Shown: positions 9,601 through 17,989, counted from the stretch's first letter. The stretch is DNA of 33,091 bases from an uncultured Flammeovirgaceae bacterium (GCA_913045135.1 CAJWQD010000023.1:1-33091), one strand, 5' to 3'. Notes: generated from the sequence alone by a model not told the origin. A program made the numbers and translations.

Positions 9601-9986
9601 GTAGGTATAGTATTCATACTTTCAGTTGAATGTAAAAGGATTACCTAAATTAAACAAGTAAAATATAGGGATTACCCTAAAAATGATTCAGATTTTATCG
9701 GCCTTGTACAAGTATTCCCCCGGATATTGAATATGAAATAGTTTTCGCACAATTATGTTTTATTGGTAATTATGTAGAAAGAATGGTCTTATTCAAGCTT
9801 CTATTTTCTTATGATGGTCCTCTCTTAAAACCGTTTTGGCTCTTACTTTTGCAAGAGATAATTCATTGATGAGGATATTAATTTGTTAGACATTAGTTCT
9901 GCCATAAAGGGTTAACATGCAATTTTGGGCTTAATTTTTCATTAATTTGAAAATACGATGAATAAGGCATATTTATGTCCAGATCA
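9601..9986. other. Intergenic region with no gene seen
   Basis: These 386 bases separate two minus-strand genes. I see no credible reading frame or RNA gene. The only structured part is the pair of short dyads at 9637-9679 near the PLP enzyme start, listed separately. The rest is AT-rich with stop codons in all frames. Confidence 0.6.
9637..9679. promoter_or_regulatory. Two operator-like dyads sharing a GGATTACC core
   Basis: AGG-ATTA-CCT at 9637-9646 and TAGGG-ATTA-CCCTA at 9666-9679 are inverted repeats with the same ATTA spacer in the same orientation. Their centres are about 31 bases apart, close to three helical turns. They lie 37-79 bases upstream of the ATG (9600) of the PLP enzyme gene, where a promoter would be expected. 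The spacing and shared core suggest two sites for one dimeric regulator. The repeats are seen directly; the regulatory role is inference. Confidence 0.4.
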
Positions 9987-11555
9987 TTAGTATGCCCCAC
10001 TGCTCGAAATCCATCGAACCTTGAGGTCTGGGTCTTTCATTTCCTTATCTAAAGGATACATGGGTCTTTTAATCCTTTTATAGTCTAGCCTGTCTAAGTT
10101 TTGATCCACTCCTCCTGGAGTAAGTGCCATAATCCAATCTCCTCGCATATCATAAAGTTCAGGAACTAAATAACCAATTTTCACAACAAGAATTTCTGAA
10201 TTTCTTGGATCTAATCCCAATCGGGTAAAATCTTTTTCATAATGATATGGCTTTCTTCTTTTGGTAACAATGATTTTAACACTTCCCACTTTTACAACTG
10301 CTTCTGTTTCAGCATTCATATCTCCATGAATGAGGGCTTCTACGGTTCCTTCGAGTTTAATAGGAGGCGCATAGCGATGGTCAATTTGGGCCCCAACATA
10401 AGCTGATACTTTTCCACCAACACCTACTAAATTAGCTTGTTCAATGAGGCCAGGCCCAGGTATCGAAGCATAAATTAGTTCGGGCCCATCAATTGATTTG
10501 AGTTCGGGGTGATCCAAAATTTTCTTTAAAGTCCAAGTGACATCTCCAGCACCTCCTGCTGTAGGATTGTCACCCATATCGCTAATGATATAAGGATTTT
10601 TTTTACTGGACAACGCATTAGACAAACTTTTTTCAAAAGTTGTTGTGGGGGCTACAAATTCAAATTCGTATCGCTTTTCCCAAAAGCTGGATGCCAAAAG
10701 TTCAGCTGTTTTCTTGATGATGAGTTTGTCATCACCGGTAACCATGACTACAGCATGGTTCCTGGGCTCATCAGCCCAAGCATAACCAATCCAAATGGCA
10801 GCATCGATGATACCTTCTTGAGCAGCAGCATGCCCTACTTTCTCATATAGACTTTTCCCAGGTTCTACACGGGTGCTTGTTTTCTCACCAGGTAATAATA
10901 TAGGAATAGGAATCCATGCTTTAAAAGCTGGCTTTCCCTTACCATTTTCCAGTCGAATCAAAAGGTTTTCAACTGCACGTTCTTTGGATTCTAGCGCGTC
11001 CTCATGGGGGGCCATACGATAACAAGTGATTAGATCAGTGTGTTGGGCTAATTTTTGAGAAACATTTCCATGTAAATCCATTGAGGTTGAGATTAGTGTT
11101 TGTGTTCCAATAACTTTTCTAATTCGTTCGATGAAGTCACCTTCAGCATCGTCTAGGCCTTCGACGCTCATTGCCCCATGTATGTCAAAAAACAATCCAT
11201 CATAAGGTTTATATTTATTTAGCGTGTCCAAGGTTTTGATTACGAGACGCTCATAAGCCTCCCGCGTAACCCGACCTCCTGGCAGTGCATGACCTTTCAG
11301 AATGGGAATCCAATTGGCACGTTGTCTCATGGCAGTATTTTGCGCCAAAAAAGGATAATAGTCAAAAATAGCATGGCCAGTCTTGGCACGAAAAGCCTCT
11401 TCATGTGTAAGAGCAGGCGAAAAAGTGCTGGATTCAATGGCTAGTCCTGCAATGGCAATTTTTAGTTCAGAACTTTCTTCTTTTAGTTTTTTACAGCTTA
11501 AAAGTAGCCCTACAAAAACACTAAAAGTAAATTTTATAATAAGTTTCATTCTCAT
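9987..11555 (-). CDS. M81 (MlrC-like) metallohydrolase, lipoprotein
   Basis: A 522-residue protein of the M81 family, whose best-known member MlrC hydrolyses linearised microcystin peptides. A signal peptide ends in a lipobox LLLSC (C21), so the enzyme is membrane-anchored outside the cytoplasm. Conserved blocks are GLAIESSTFSP (38-48), FDIHGAMSVEGLDDAEGD (123-140, with H126), SMDLHGNVS (158-166, with H162) and RMAPHEDALE (180-189, with H184); these His/Asp residues are the likely metal ligands. SDMGDNPTAGGAGDVT marks the second half, and the C-terminal MlrC domain is present. ATG at 11555 and another two codons later are both possible starts. Substrate unknown; a cyanotoxin role should not be assumed in a Bacteroidota genome. 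Confidence 0.9.
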   Translation of the reverse strand: MRMKLIIKFTFSVFVGLLLSCKKLKEESSELKIAIAGLAIESSTFSPALTHEEAFRAKTGHAIFDYYPFLAQNTAMRQRANWIPILKGHALPGGRVTREAYERLVIKTLDTLNKYKPYDGLFFDIHGAMSVEGLDDAEGDFIERIRKVIGTQTLISTSMDLHGNVSQKLAQHTDLITCYRMAPHEDALESKERAVENLLIRLENGKGKPAFKAWIPIPILLPGEKTSTRVEPGKSLYEKVGHAAAQEGIIDAAIWIGYAWADEPRNHAVVMVTGDDKLIIKKTAELLASSFWEKRYEFEFVAPTTTFEKSLSNALSSKKNPYIISDMGDNPTAGGAGDVTWTLKKILDHPELKSIDGPELIYASIPGPGLIEQANLVGVGGKVSAYVGAQIDHRYAPPIKLEGTVEALIHGDMNAETEAVVKVGSVKIIVTKRRKPYHYEKDFTRLGLDPRNSEILVVKIGYLVPELYDMRGDWIMALTPGGVDQNLDRLDYKRIKRPMYPLDKEMKDPDLKVRWISSSGAY

Positions 11556-11777
11556 TAAATAGGTGCTTAAGGTAATAAAATTTTAGGCCAATCTAAACTA
11601 TGTAAGGAAAACTATTTAAGGAATTGTAATCTTTTCATATCGGTATTGATAACTTAGCATATAATAGTTGAGATTATCCGAGAAAAAAAAATATTCCGAT
11701 ATTATTATCTAAAAAAATTACATTCAAAATTCCCTTTCGATTCGAACTATTTTTTTAAAATAAAAGTTATATAAGAC

Positions 11778-12122
11778 ATGAATTTACTATCTGACATTTT
11801 ACAGGTTATTCTGGCCCTATCGGTTATTTATGTTTGGGTTTTCCGATTTGACAATATCGTATTGGAATTTAAGCAGTATGGTTTATCAGACCTAACTCGA
11901 AGTTTTGTAGGAGCCTCAAAAATTTCTCTGTCCACTTTATTGGTTGCAGGGATATGGTTTCCGCCTCTAGTACTCATGTCATCAATTTTAATGGCTTTTC
12001 TGATGATTTGTGCCCAAATAGCACATTTTAAAGTAAAAAATCCTTGGAGGAAACATCTGCCTTCCCTTGCCCTTTTAATTATATCCATTATCATAGCTGG
12101 AATCGCTGCCAAGATAATTTAA
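11778..12122 (+). CDS. DoxX-like small membrane protein (first of a tandem pair)
   Basis: A 114-residue protein with four predicted transmembrane helices. LEFKQYGL (about 34-41) after helix 1 and the helix-rich layout place it in the broad DoxX-like group, whose members are membrane proteins often tied to redox or quinone chemistry but mostly uncharacterised. The stop at 12120-12122 is followed after a single base by the start of a paralogue, so the two are co-translated. The paralogy is visible in the shared pattern F(K/R)xxGL near residue 38 and VAGIW/IVGIW near residue 58. Confidence 0.75.
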   Translation: MNLLSDILQVILALSVIYVWVFRFDNIVLEFKQYGLSDLTRSFVGASKISLSTLLVAGIWFPPLVLMSSILMAFLMICAQIAHFKVKNPWRKHLPSLALLIISIIIAGIAAKII

Positions 12123-12123
12123 A

Positions 12124-12474
12124 TTGGTCATATTCGATAAAGCACTTATAGGATTTTCTGCTATATCTTTCCTCATTTACGGAAGTGCTTACTTCTTTTC
12201 AAAAGCGATGAAATTAGAGTTTAAAAGGTTTGGTTTGGAAAAATTCGGTAGGCTAACTGGATGTTTGGAAATATGCGGAGGCCTTGGTCTCATTGTTGGA
12301 ATATGGTCACCTCTCTTGTTAATGTTATCATCTTTGGGATTATCCCTTTTGATGCTTCTGGGTTTTGGAGTAAGACTTAAAATGAGAGACAACTTTAGGC
12401 TTTCTTTTCCTTCATTTTTTTATATGCTGTTAAATTTTTACATTTTTTATTATATTGGATTGGATAATCTTTAA
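12124..12474 (+). CDS. DoxX-like small membrane protein (second of a tandem pair)
   Basis: A 116-residue four-helix membrane protein homologous to the preceding gene: LEFKRFGLEKFGR aligns with LEFKQYGLSDLTR, and IVGIWSPLLLMLSSL aligns with VAGIWFPPLVLMSSI. The start is a TTG at 12124, one base after the upstream stop; the next in-frame ATG would remove the first helix, so TTG is preferred and coupling to the upstream gene is likely. The two may form a heteromeric membrane unit. No catalytic residues are evident. Function unknown. Confidence 0.75.
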   Translation: MVIFDKALIGFSAISFLIYGSAYFFSKAMKLEFKRFGLEKFGRLTGCLEICGGLGLIVGIWSPLLLMLSSLGLSLLMLLGFGVRLKMRDNFRLSFPSFFYMLLNFYIFYYIGLDNL

Positions 12475-12540
12475 AAGTTGAAGTAAATACTCATAAATAT
12501 CCTAAAGTTTTTATTTTACTTTTCAAAGTAATGAAAGATT

Positions 12541-12846
12541 ATGAAAAAAGTGTTTTTAATTCTATGTCTATTGGGAATCATATTGCCATATTATCAATTA
12601 CTCTTGTTTGTTCAAGGGGGTGGATCAATTGAGCAGTTTTGGACAGAGGCCTTCGCTTCGTATCCATCTTCAATGCTTGCTATGGATTTAAGCGTTGCTG
12701 CTTTCGCTTTTTTGATTTTTTTGATTTTTGCAAAAGTGCAAAATCGAATAAAACGGCTACAATTCACAAAATACCTTATTTGTTTGTTTTTAGTCGGTTT
12801 TTCCCTAGCATTACCTTTATATCTATATGACAATTTCGAAAAATAA
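12541..12846 (+). CDS. DUF2834 family membrane protein
   Basis: A 101-residue protein with three predicted membrane helices (about 3-23, 45-65, 75-95). The pattern LLGIILPYY...FFxEAFAxxPSSMLAMDLSVAAFAFLIF...GFSLALPLYLY agrees with the DUF2834 family: a polar loop containing a Trp/Phe-rich segment between helices 1 and 2, and a closing G-x-SLALPL-x-LY. It follows the DoxX-like pair by 66 bases on the same strand and may share its transcript. No function is known for the family. Confidence 0.75.
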   Translation: MKKVFLILCLLGIILPYYQLLLFVQGGGSIEQFWTEAFASYPSSMLAMDLSVAAFAFLIFLIFAKVQNRIKRLQFTKYLICLFLVGFSLALPLYLYDNFEK

Positions 12847-13361
12847 AATATAAAGAAAGGTGAAATAGCATGGTTACATGTTTTTGATAACATGACATGC
12901 CATAATAGGCCTTCATTATCAAGTTGGAAGTTCTATTAAACCCAATATTTATTTTAGGGTCTTTCAGATCGGAAGTTTTGGTAGAGCTATTTTATGTTGA
13001 TTGAAATAAATATGAAATAATACCAAACAAATTGGTAGATATTTTGAGGATGGGCATGAAACAAATTTTTGAGGATCATAAAGATTTTGTATTAATGAAG
13101 AGGCCTACACATATTAAAAATTCATAGAACGGATTAATTATTTTCTGTTTTCAATGGAAAAGGAAAAAATCTAACTATTTATTGAGTTTAATTTTTAATA
13201 TCGCAGTCAAGAAAAAATTTTAAAATGATAATATAATTATTTTATTGGTCGAGTTTATCAATAATTACTCGCATTTCGCTTTATATTGTAAAGTCAAACC
13301 ACTCTTCCGCCATTATCATATTGATATTTACAAAAAGTAATAATTAAGACAAACCTTGAAT
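12847..13361. other. Intergenic region with no gene seen
   Basis: 515 AT-rich bases without a convincing gene. The longest candidate is a frame of about 40 codons ending near 13127 (containing MGMKQIFEDHK), which lacks a ribosome-binding context and family resemblance. A loose inverted repeat TTGATAA (12884-12890) / TTATCAA (12916-12922) might act as a weak terminator after the DUF2834 gene. Confidence 0.5.
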
Positions 13362-14342
13362 ATGACATTTTTAAAGTTTACGCAAATCTTTAGTATTGTT
13401 TACATTCTCTTGTTGCTGGGTAATTGTGCAAGTAATGTGGTAGAACCCGTAGCGTTTGATAACGAGGAGGCTACTTTAGATAATGATACTGATCTAGATG
13501 GTGTTTTAGATGAGTTAGATAGTTGTAATGCGACGCCAGCTGGAGCCTTGGTTGATGCTTTAGGCTGTAGGATAATAAATGAATATAATTCAAATTATTT
13601 TTTGATTTGGCAAGACGAGTTCTCAAAAGAGGGTACCGTAGACGGTACAAAATGGCATCATCAAATAATCGCTCCCAACAATGGTGCTTGGTTCAACGGA
13701 GAAAAACAACATTATACAGATAAGGTTGCAAATTCCTATGTGAACGATGGTTTCTTGATAATCAAAGCAATTAATGAGAGGTATGAGTTTGGCGGCTCGA
13801 CACAGAATTATACTTCCGCAAGACTAAATTCTAAATTCTCTTTTAGATATGGCCGCATTGATGTCCGAGCAAAATTACCTGGATCTGCTGGGACATGGCC
13901 AGCTATTTGGACACTGGGTACCAATATAAACGAAATCGGAAATTATTTTGGGAGTACCGCTGGAGATGTAGGGTGGCCTAGTTGTGGCGAGATCGATATT
14001 ATGGAGCAAAATGGTTGGGACAAGACTGAACTGCTAGGGCATTTTCATTGGGGACATACAAGTACAGGTGAATATGCTAGTTATGGTAAAACAACTTTTA
14101 TAGAAGATGCAATGGATGAGTTTCATATTTATTCATTGGAATGGACAGAGGGTCAACTTAGAGTATTACTAGATAATAGGGTATTTTTAGCAATGAACAA
14201 TACGGCTTCAATACCCTATGATAATCCACATTTTATTTTACTTAATATAGCTATGGGTGGAAATTTAGGAGGAGAGATTCAATCTGACTTTTCTAGTGAT
14301 TCAATGCAAGTTGATTATGTGAGGATTTACGAAAAAGAGTAA
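13362..14342 (+). CDS. Secreted GH16 family endo-beta-glucanase (laminarinase-like)
   Basis: A 326-residue glycoside hydrolase family 16 enzyme, expected to cut beta-1,3- or mixed-linked glucans outside the cell. The catalytic motif is GEIDIMEQNG, with nucleophile E210, assisting D212 and acid/base E215. LPGSAGTWPAIWTLG and the substrate-cleft stretch GHFHWGHTSTG are typical of bacterial laminarinases, and VDYVRIYEKE closes the domain. The N-terminus has a signal peptide with an imperfect lipobox (LGNC, C22), then an acidic DNDTDLDGVLDELDSC segment, which is half of a thrombospondin type 3 calcium repeat used as a linker. ATG at 13362 is preferred over a TTG two codons upstream. No SusC/SusD pair or other CAZyme adjoins it, so it is not in a standard polysaccharide-utilisation locus here. 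Confidence 0.92.
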   Translation: MTFLKFTQIFSIVYILLLLGNCASNVVEPVAFDNEEATLDNDTDLDGVLDELDSCNATPAGALVDALGCRIINEYNSNYFLIWQDEFSKEGTVDGTKWHHQIIAPNNGAWFNGEKQHYTDKVANSYVNDGFLIIKAINERYEFGGSTQNYTSARLNSKFSFRYGRIDVRAKLPGSAGTWPAIWTLGTNINEIGNYFGSTAGDVGWPSCGEIDIMEQNGWDKTELLGHFHWGHTSTGEYASYGKTTFIEDAMDEFHIYSLEWTEGQLRVLLDNRVFLAMNNTASIPYDNPHFILLNIAMGGNLGGEIQSDFSSDSMQVDYVRIYEKE

Positions 14343-14421
14343 ATATCTTTTTGAATAATTTTAAAATTATTTTACCTATCATGATTTTTTTGATGTTCAA
14401 TAACAACTTTAAAGGTACTCT

Positions 14422-14452
14422 CCAGTGCTAAGTCTTGACCACTGGTTTTAGC
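14422..14452 (+). other. Possible pseudoknot-forming RNA segment
   Basis: CCAGTG (14422-14427) is complementary to CACTGG (14440-14445), and GCTAA (14427-14431) is complementary to TTAGC (14448-14452). The arms alternate 5'-1-2-1'-2'-3', the topology of an H-type pseudoknot or of two mutually exclusive hairpins, followed by an A/T run. It lies between the GH16 gene and the orphan secreted-protein gene. An 18-base all-AT palindrome, AATAATTTTAAAATTATT, at 14355-14372 lies closer to the GH16 stop. Short arms make chance occurrence quite possible. Confidence 0.25.
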
Positions 14453-14615
14453 CTGAAAAAAATTTTATTTACACCGATGGCATTTAAATGTTAAGGGATA
14501 TTCAGGAAATATGAAATTTATAGATGTCATTCAATTAGACATCTAACATTTATTCAAAGTAAGATATTGTAAAATAAATTTTGCCTATTTTTAATTCATT
14601 TTTGATTGTATAGAT

Positions 14616-15485
14616 ATGAAAAACTGTATTCAGCTCATTTTTTTGTTAGTATCGATTAATTTAAAGGCTCAAACATCGACTTTTTATGGTGATTACAATA
14701 TAAATAAAAATATTAATACAAATGTAATTGAGGATAATAAGATCGATGTTTCGAAGGACGTCAATTGGACAATAAGGACTATTGATTATGAGCAATTAGC
14801 TTTAGAGAATACTCAAAGAGAAGTTGATAGATTAAATAGTCTGAAGTTTTCTAATGATCTTCTTCGACAAAGAGCCTTAGAGGTAGCTAATGATCCGAAT
14901 AAGGCATTTGATTATGGTAGTGATATCTTTTTTACAAAGAGGGGAACTCAAGCTAAAATTTTGGGCTTCAAAAAAACTTTTCATAAGCAGAGAGAACTAG
15001 ACGGTGATTTCTTTACTAAAAATCATCAATCAAATTATAGAAATCAAAGTAAGGATGGTATTATCACTGAAATTGAGTTGCATGGATGTTTCAAATTGAG
15101 TGGATTGAATAAAAAAAATCCAAATTCTAAAGAAACATGGGAACGATTTAAAAATGGTGCTGAGGAATATGCAAAAATTAAGGATTGGATCATAGGCGAA
15201 GTTACTAAGGATGGATCAGATCTTTTCATTCATAGTAAAGATATTACGAGCGCTACAGTATTTTCTTTAAAGGGATTTAAGGGCTCTGTAAGCTATGAAG
15301 ATGACTATAATTACGTTATTAAAGACAATTATACTTCAGATTTTGATGGAGGGGTTTGTGAGGCAGGCGCAAGATTTAAAGGAGACAAAGATGAAGTAAC
15401 TTTTGCGCAGCTAGAGGGCAGAAGATATTATTTTAAAGCTTTAATTGAAAATATTATTTCAACTGCTATGATGGGTGGAAAATAG
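14616..15485 (+). CDS. Secreted protein of unknown function
   Basis: A 289-residue protein beginning with a clear signal peptide that ends at NLKAQ (about residue 19), so it is exported. The mature part is hydrophilic and acidic/Asn-rich near the start (NINKNINTNVIEDNK). A helical heptad-like region follows around residues 65-95, and then mixed sequence with FDYGSDIFFTKRGTQAKILGFK and DFDGGVCEAGARFKGDKDEVTF. Only a few Cys are present and no catalytic motif is recognisable. It stands alone, 273 bases from the GH16 gene, and ends shortly before a small hairpin. I do not recognise the family. Confidence 0.75.
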   Translation: MKNCIQLIFLLVSINLKAQTSTFYGDYNINKNINTNVIEDNKIDVSKDVNWTIRTIDYEQLALENTQREVDRLNSLKFSNDLLRQRALEVANDPNKAFDYGSDIFFTKRGTQAKILGFKKTFHKQRELDGDFFTKNHQSNYRNQSKDGIITEIELHGCFKLSGLNKKNPNSKETWERFKNGAEEYAKIKDWIIGEVTKDGSDLFIHSKDITSATVFSLKGFKGSVSYEDDYNYVIKDNYTSDFDGGVCEAGARFKGDKDEVTFAQLEGRRYYFKALIENIISTAMMGGK

Positions 15486-15497
15486 TTGGGCAATTTA

Positions 15498-15512
15498 ATG
15501 AGTTGTACTCAT
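15498..15512 (+). terminator. Short hairpin after the secreted-protein gene
   Basis: ATGAGT-TGT-ACTCAT forms a six-base-pair stem with a three-base loop 12 bases after the stop at 15485, followed by CTATTTTCCTATTT. A weak intrinsic terminator is plausible; the tail is not a clean T run. Confidence 0.35.
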
Positions 15513-15680
15513 CTATTTTCCTATTTGCAAACCAAAATTCATGCATTAAAAGCGTTTAATCTATCCGGTAAATATTGGAAGTCAGGAAAACTTTGTAACT
15601 ACTTGATTGGGTTAAAATGTTGCGTTCATGCTTGGTAATACTAAAAAATTCTCAATACAGTAAGCAGAAAGACTTCAAAG

Positions 15681-15765
15681 CAGAGGAGGAGGGATTCGAA
15701 CCCCCGGTACCTCTCGGTACGCCGGTTTTCAAGACCGGTGCATTCGACCACTCTGCCACTCCTCT
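15681..15765 (-). tRNA. tRNA-Ser(UGA)
   Basis: On the minus strand, 85 bases fold as a class II tRNA. The acceptor stem is AGAGGAG (15765-15759) with CTCCTCT (15688-15682) and discriminator G at 15681. The D arm reads GCAGAGTGGTCGAATGC. The anticodon arm is ACCGG-TCTTGAAAA-CCGG, with anticodon TGA reading UCA serine codons. A long variable arm GTACCGAGAGGTAC follows, then the T loop TTCGAAT. The 3' CCA is not encoded. A plus-strand frame across it ([12 protein letters not shown]...) is the usual spurious antisense-tRNA ORF. Confidence 0.96.
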
Positions 15766-15920
15766 GTGCGTTTTAACCTTAAAAATTGGATGCAAACTTA
15801 ATTTATCTTTAAGAAAATTGCAACAAAAGAAACACCCATGTCTCTAAGTAATGGTATCCTTTTTTGGTTAGTAAATAAGAAGAGTTAGTAAACTTACAAT
15901 GTATAGTAAAATGTTACTTA

Positions 15921-15939
15921 ATATCTCACAATGAGATAT
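15921..15939. repeat. Perfect inverted repeat, ATATCTCA / TGAGATAT
   Basis: Eight-base arms, ATATCTCA (15921-15928) and TGAGATAT (15932-15939), are separated by CAA. No T run follows, so an operator or small RNA hairpin is as likely as a terminator. It sits between tRNA-Ser (transcribed leftward) and rarA (rightward). Confidence 0.5.
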
Positions 15940-16009
15940 CTTACTTGACAGCAGATTCCTTGCTAGTATATAGTAAACGTTTAATTTAGCAGCTAATCTC
16001 AGCTGAAAT

Positions 16010-16211
16010 ATTGGTTTAAGTTAGTTCACCTTCTTATTGCAGTTTACGAACTAGGAGCATTTTTATAATAAAACTAAGATTATTCAATCCAAGCACGGGT
16101 TTTATCTTTTCCATTAGAGGAGGGAAGTATATTCATTGTAATTGTTCAGTATTATTTTGAATAAATTACACAAACCTTTTAAATATGGTGAGTAAACTAA
16201 CTTAAACCAAT
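16010..16211. repeat. Widely spaced inverted repeat, possible MITE remnant
   Basis: ATTGGTTTAAGTTAGTT at 16010-16026 recurs as its exact reverse complement at 16195-16211. The match extends inward as CACC/GGTG after a four-base insertion in the right arm. The roughly 200-base unit contains no reading frame, as expected of a miniature inverted-repeat element, but no matching target-site duplication is visible at its ends. Confidence 0.45.
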
Positions 16212-16311
16212 TAAGCAGACTAGAAATTTTTATTGAAAGAACTTAAAATAAATCATATAACAAAATATAGAATAAAGAACATTCTCAAAATAGAATCTGT
16301 AATTTTAAAAC

Positions 16312-17580
16312 ATGTTTAAAGATATTGTACCTCTCGCCGAACGTATGCGACCCAAAAGCTTGTCTGAGATTATTGGCCAAGGTCATTTGGTAGGAGATCA
16401 AGGCATACTTCGTAATGCAATTATTTCAGGAAGAATACCATCTATTATTTTTTGGGGACCTCCAGGTACAGGTAAAACTACATTAGCCAATATAATCGCC
16501 AATGAGGTAAGGATACCTTTTCATGTGCTTAGTGCTATCAATGCTGGTGTAAATAGTGTAAGAGAAGTGATTGCCAAGGTGAGTCCTGGCCGAAAAAATG
16601 TTCTATTTATTGATGAGATTCATCGATTCAATAAACTTCAACAAGATGCTTTATTGGGTGCGGTGGAGAAAGGAAAGATTACTTTGATCGGTGCAACTAC
16701 TGAAAATCCCAGTTTTGAAGTTAATGCTTCGCTTTTGTCTAGAACACAAGTTTACCGGCTGAATCCCTTGACCAACGATGAACTCAATTCCATCATGGTG
16801 CAGGCTATAGCAAAGGACATCAATCTAAAAACTTATAAAGTTATTATTAAGCAAAAAGAGGCACTTTTCAATCTTTCAGGGGGTGATGCGCGCAAATTAT
16901 TGAATCTACTTGAACAAGTGGTAACCAGTCAAAAATTAAATAATGCAGTTATCACAGATGCTTTAGTCATAAAGGTGGCACAACAAAAAACAGTATTGTA
17001 TGATAAAAAAGGGGAAATGCATTACGATATCATTTCAGCTTTCATAAAATCCATCAGGGGGAGTGATCCCAACGCAGCAGTGTATTATTTGGCTAGAATG
17101 ATCGAAGGTGGGGAAGAGGTTAAATTCATCGCAAGGCGATTGGTTATTTTGGCAGCGGAAGATATTGGAAATGCAAATCCAACGGCTTTGGTGATGGCTA
17201 CAAGTACTTTTCAAGCAGTAAGTGTCATTGGCTACCCAGAATCTCGTATTATTTTGGCCCAATGTGCCATTTATTTGGCGAGTTCACCCAAGAGTAATTC
17301 TAGTTATAAGGCCATTATTGGGGCACAAGCAGAAGTGGTAAGAACGGGTAATTTACCGATTCCCATTGAGTTACGAAACGCACCTACTCAATGGATGCAG
17401 ACGGAAGGCTTCGGAAAGGGATACCAATATGCACACGATCATTCTGGAAATTTCATATTGTCTGAATTTCTACCTACTTCCATATCGGGAACCAAATTTT
17501 ATGATCCAGGAAGTAATCCGCGCGAGGAAGAATTACGAAAGCATTTGAGAGATAAGTGGAAAGAGAAGTATGAATATTGA
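16312..17580 (+). CDS. rarA: Replication-associated recombination protein A (RarA/MgsA), AAA+ ATPase
   Basis: A 422-residue clamp-loader-like AAA+ ATPase that acts at stalled replication forks in the cytoplasm. Walker A is GPPGTGKTT (49-57), Walker [12 protein letters not shown] (98-108), and sensor 1 lies in [10 protein letters not shown]. The family-defining opening is [17 protein letters not shown], and the C-terminal tetramerisation region carries [20 protein letters not shown] followed by EDIGNANP. Length matches the family. It begins with ATG at 16312 after a long AT-rich leader and has no operon partner within 200 bases on either side. Confidence 0.97.
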   Translation: MFKDIVPLAERMRPKSLSEIIGQGHLVGDQGILRNAIISGRIPSIIFWGPPGTGKTTLANIIANEVRIPFHVLSAINAGVNSVREVIAKVSPGRKNVLFIDEIHRFNKLQQDALLGAVEKGKITLIGATTENPSFEVNASLLSRTQVYRLNPLTNDELNSIMVQAIAKDINLKTYKVIIKQKEALFNLSGGDARKLLNLLEQVVTSQKLNNAVITDALVIKVAQQKTVLYDKKGEMHYDIISAFIKSIRGSDPNAAVYYLARMIEGGEEVKFIARRLVILAAEDIGNANPTALVMATSTFQAVSVIGYPESRIILAQCAIYLASSPKSNSSYKAIIGAQAEVVRTGNLPIPIELRNAPTQWMQTEGFGKGYQYAHDHSGNFILSEFLPTSISGTKFYDPGSNPREEELRKHLRDKWKEKYEY

Positions 17581-17794
17581 AGAAAATAATTTTTTAAAAT
17601 ATTTATATTGGTAAATTCTCCCTTGGTATTTCTTGTCTCGTTTAAATAGTTAAATCCACCTTTCACTATAAGTAACTAGCATTATTAGCCATTCTTAGTT
17701 ATTGTTTAGGGGCCACTTTATTCCAAATTTGTATTGTAAAATCTTATTCAAATTAGAATTCTTTGAGATATATTCCGAATAAAACAATTTTGGC

Positions 17795-17989
17795 ATGGGA
17801 AAAGCAAATTTGGCATCAGCAATAAAGTTTATTTCGAGTGAAATGGACTCATTAACTCCTAATTTGATTAGTATCTTACAGGATGGTCAAAAAGAAATTC
17901 CACAAACCATCATTAAAACTATCAGATTGAGTCATTGCCCACATTTAAATGAGCTTTTAAACAAACGATTAAAATTAAGTAATGCATAA
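17795..17989 (+). CDS. Small protein of unknown function ahead of the flavodoxin remnant
   Basis: A 64-residue frame that begins with ATG at 17795 and ends six bases before the ATG of the flavodoxin remnant, an operon-like spacing. It is predicted mostly helical with no membrane segment; visible features are SLTPNLISILQDGQ and a basic C-terminal tail containing HCPHLNELLNKR. It is not the DUF2023 protein that often precedes flavodoxin in this phylum. Because the next two genes are broken, this may itself be a leftover fragment. Function not recognised. Confidence 0.5.
   Translation: MGKANLASAIKFISSEMDSLTPNLISILQDGQKEIPQTIIKTIRLSHCPHLNELLNKRLKLSNA

Larger units (their letters stand above)
15766..16311. 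other. Gene-free stretch upstream of rarA with several inverted repeats
   Basis: 546 bases with no credible reading frame. The stretch holds a perfect 8-base-pair hairpin (15921-15939), a 17-base inverted repeat with arms about 185 bases apart (16010-16211), and recurring TAGTAAA-type words at about 15869, 15886, 15904 and 15970, with related GTTTACG and AGTAAACT near 16042 and 16191. These may be a decayed mobile element, regulatory sites or an unrecognised RNA; sequence alone does not decide. Confidence 0.5.

Noticed and set aside
13024-13127. Short frame with MGMKQIFEDHK
   Set aside because: Too short, no upstream signals and no continuation in other frames; treated as chance.
15617-15847. 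Plus-strand 76-residue frame containing [20 protein letters not shown]
   Set aside because: It is the antisense of the tRNA-Ser gene; this translation is a well-known annotation artefact.
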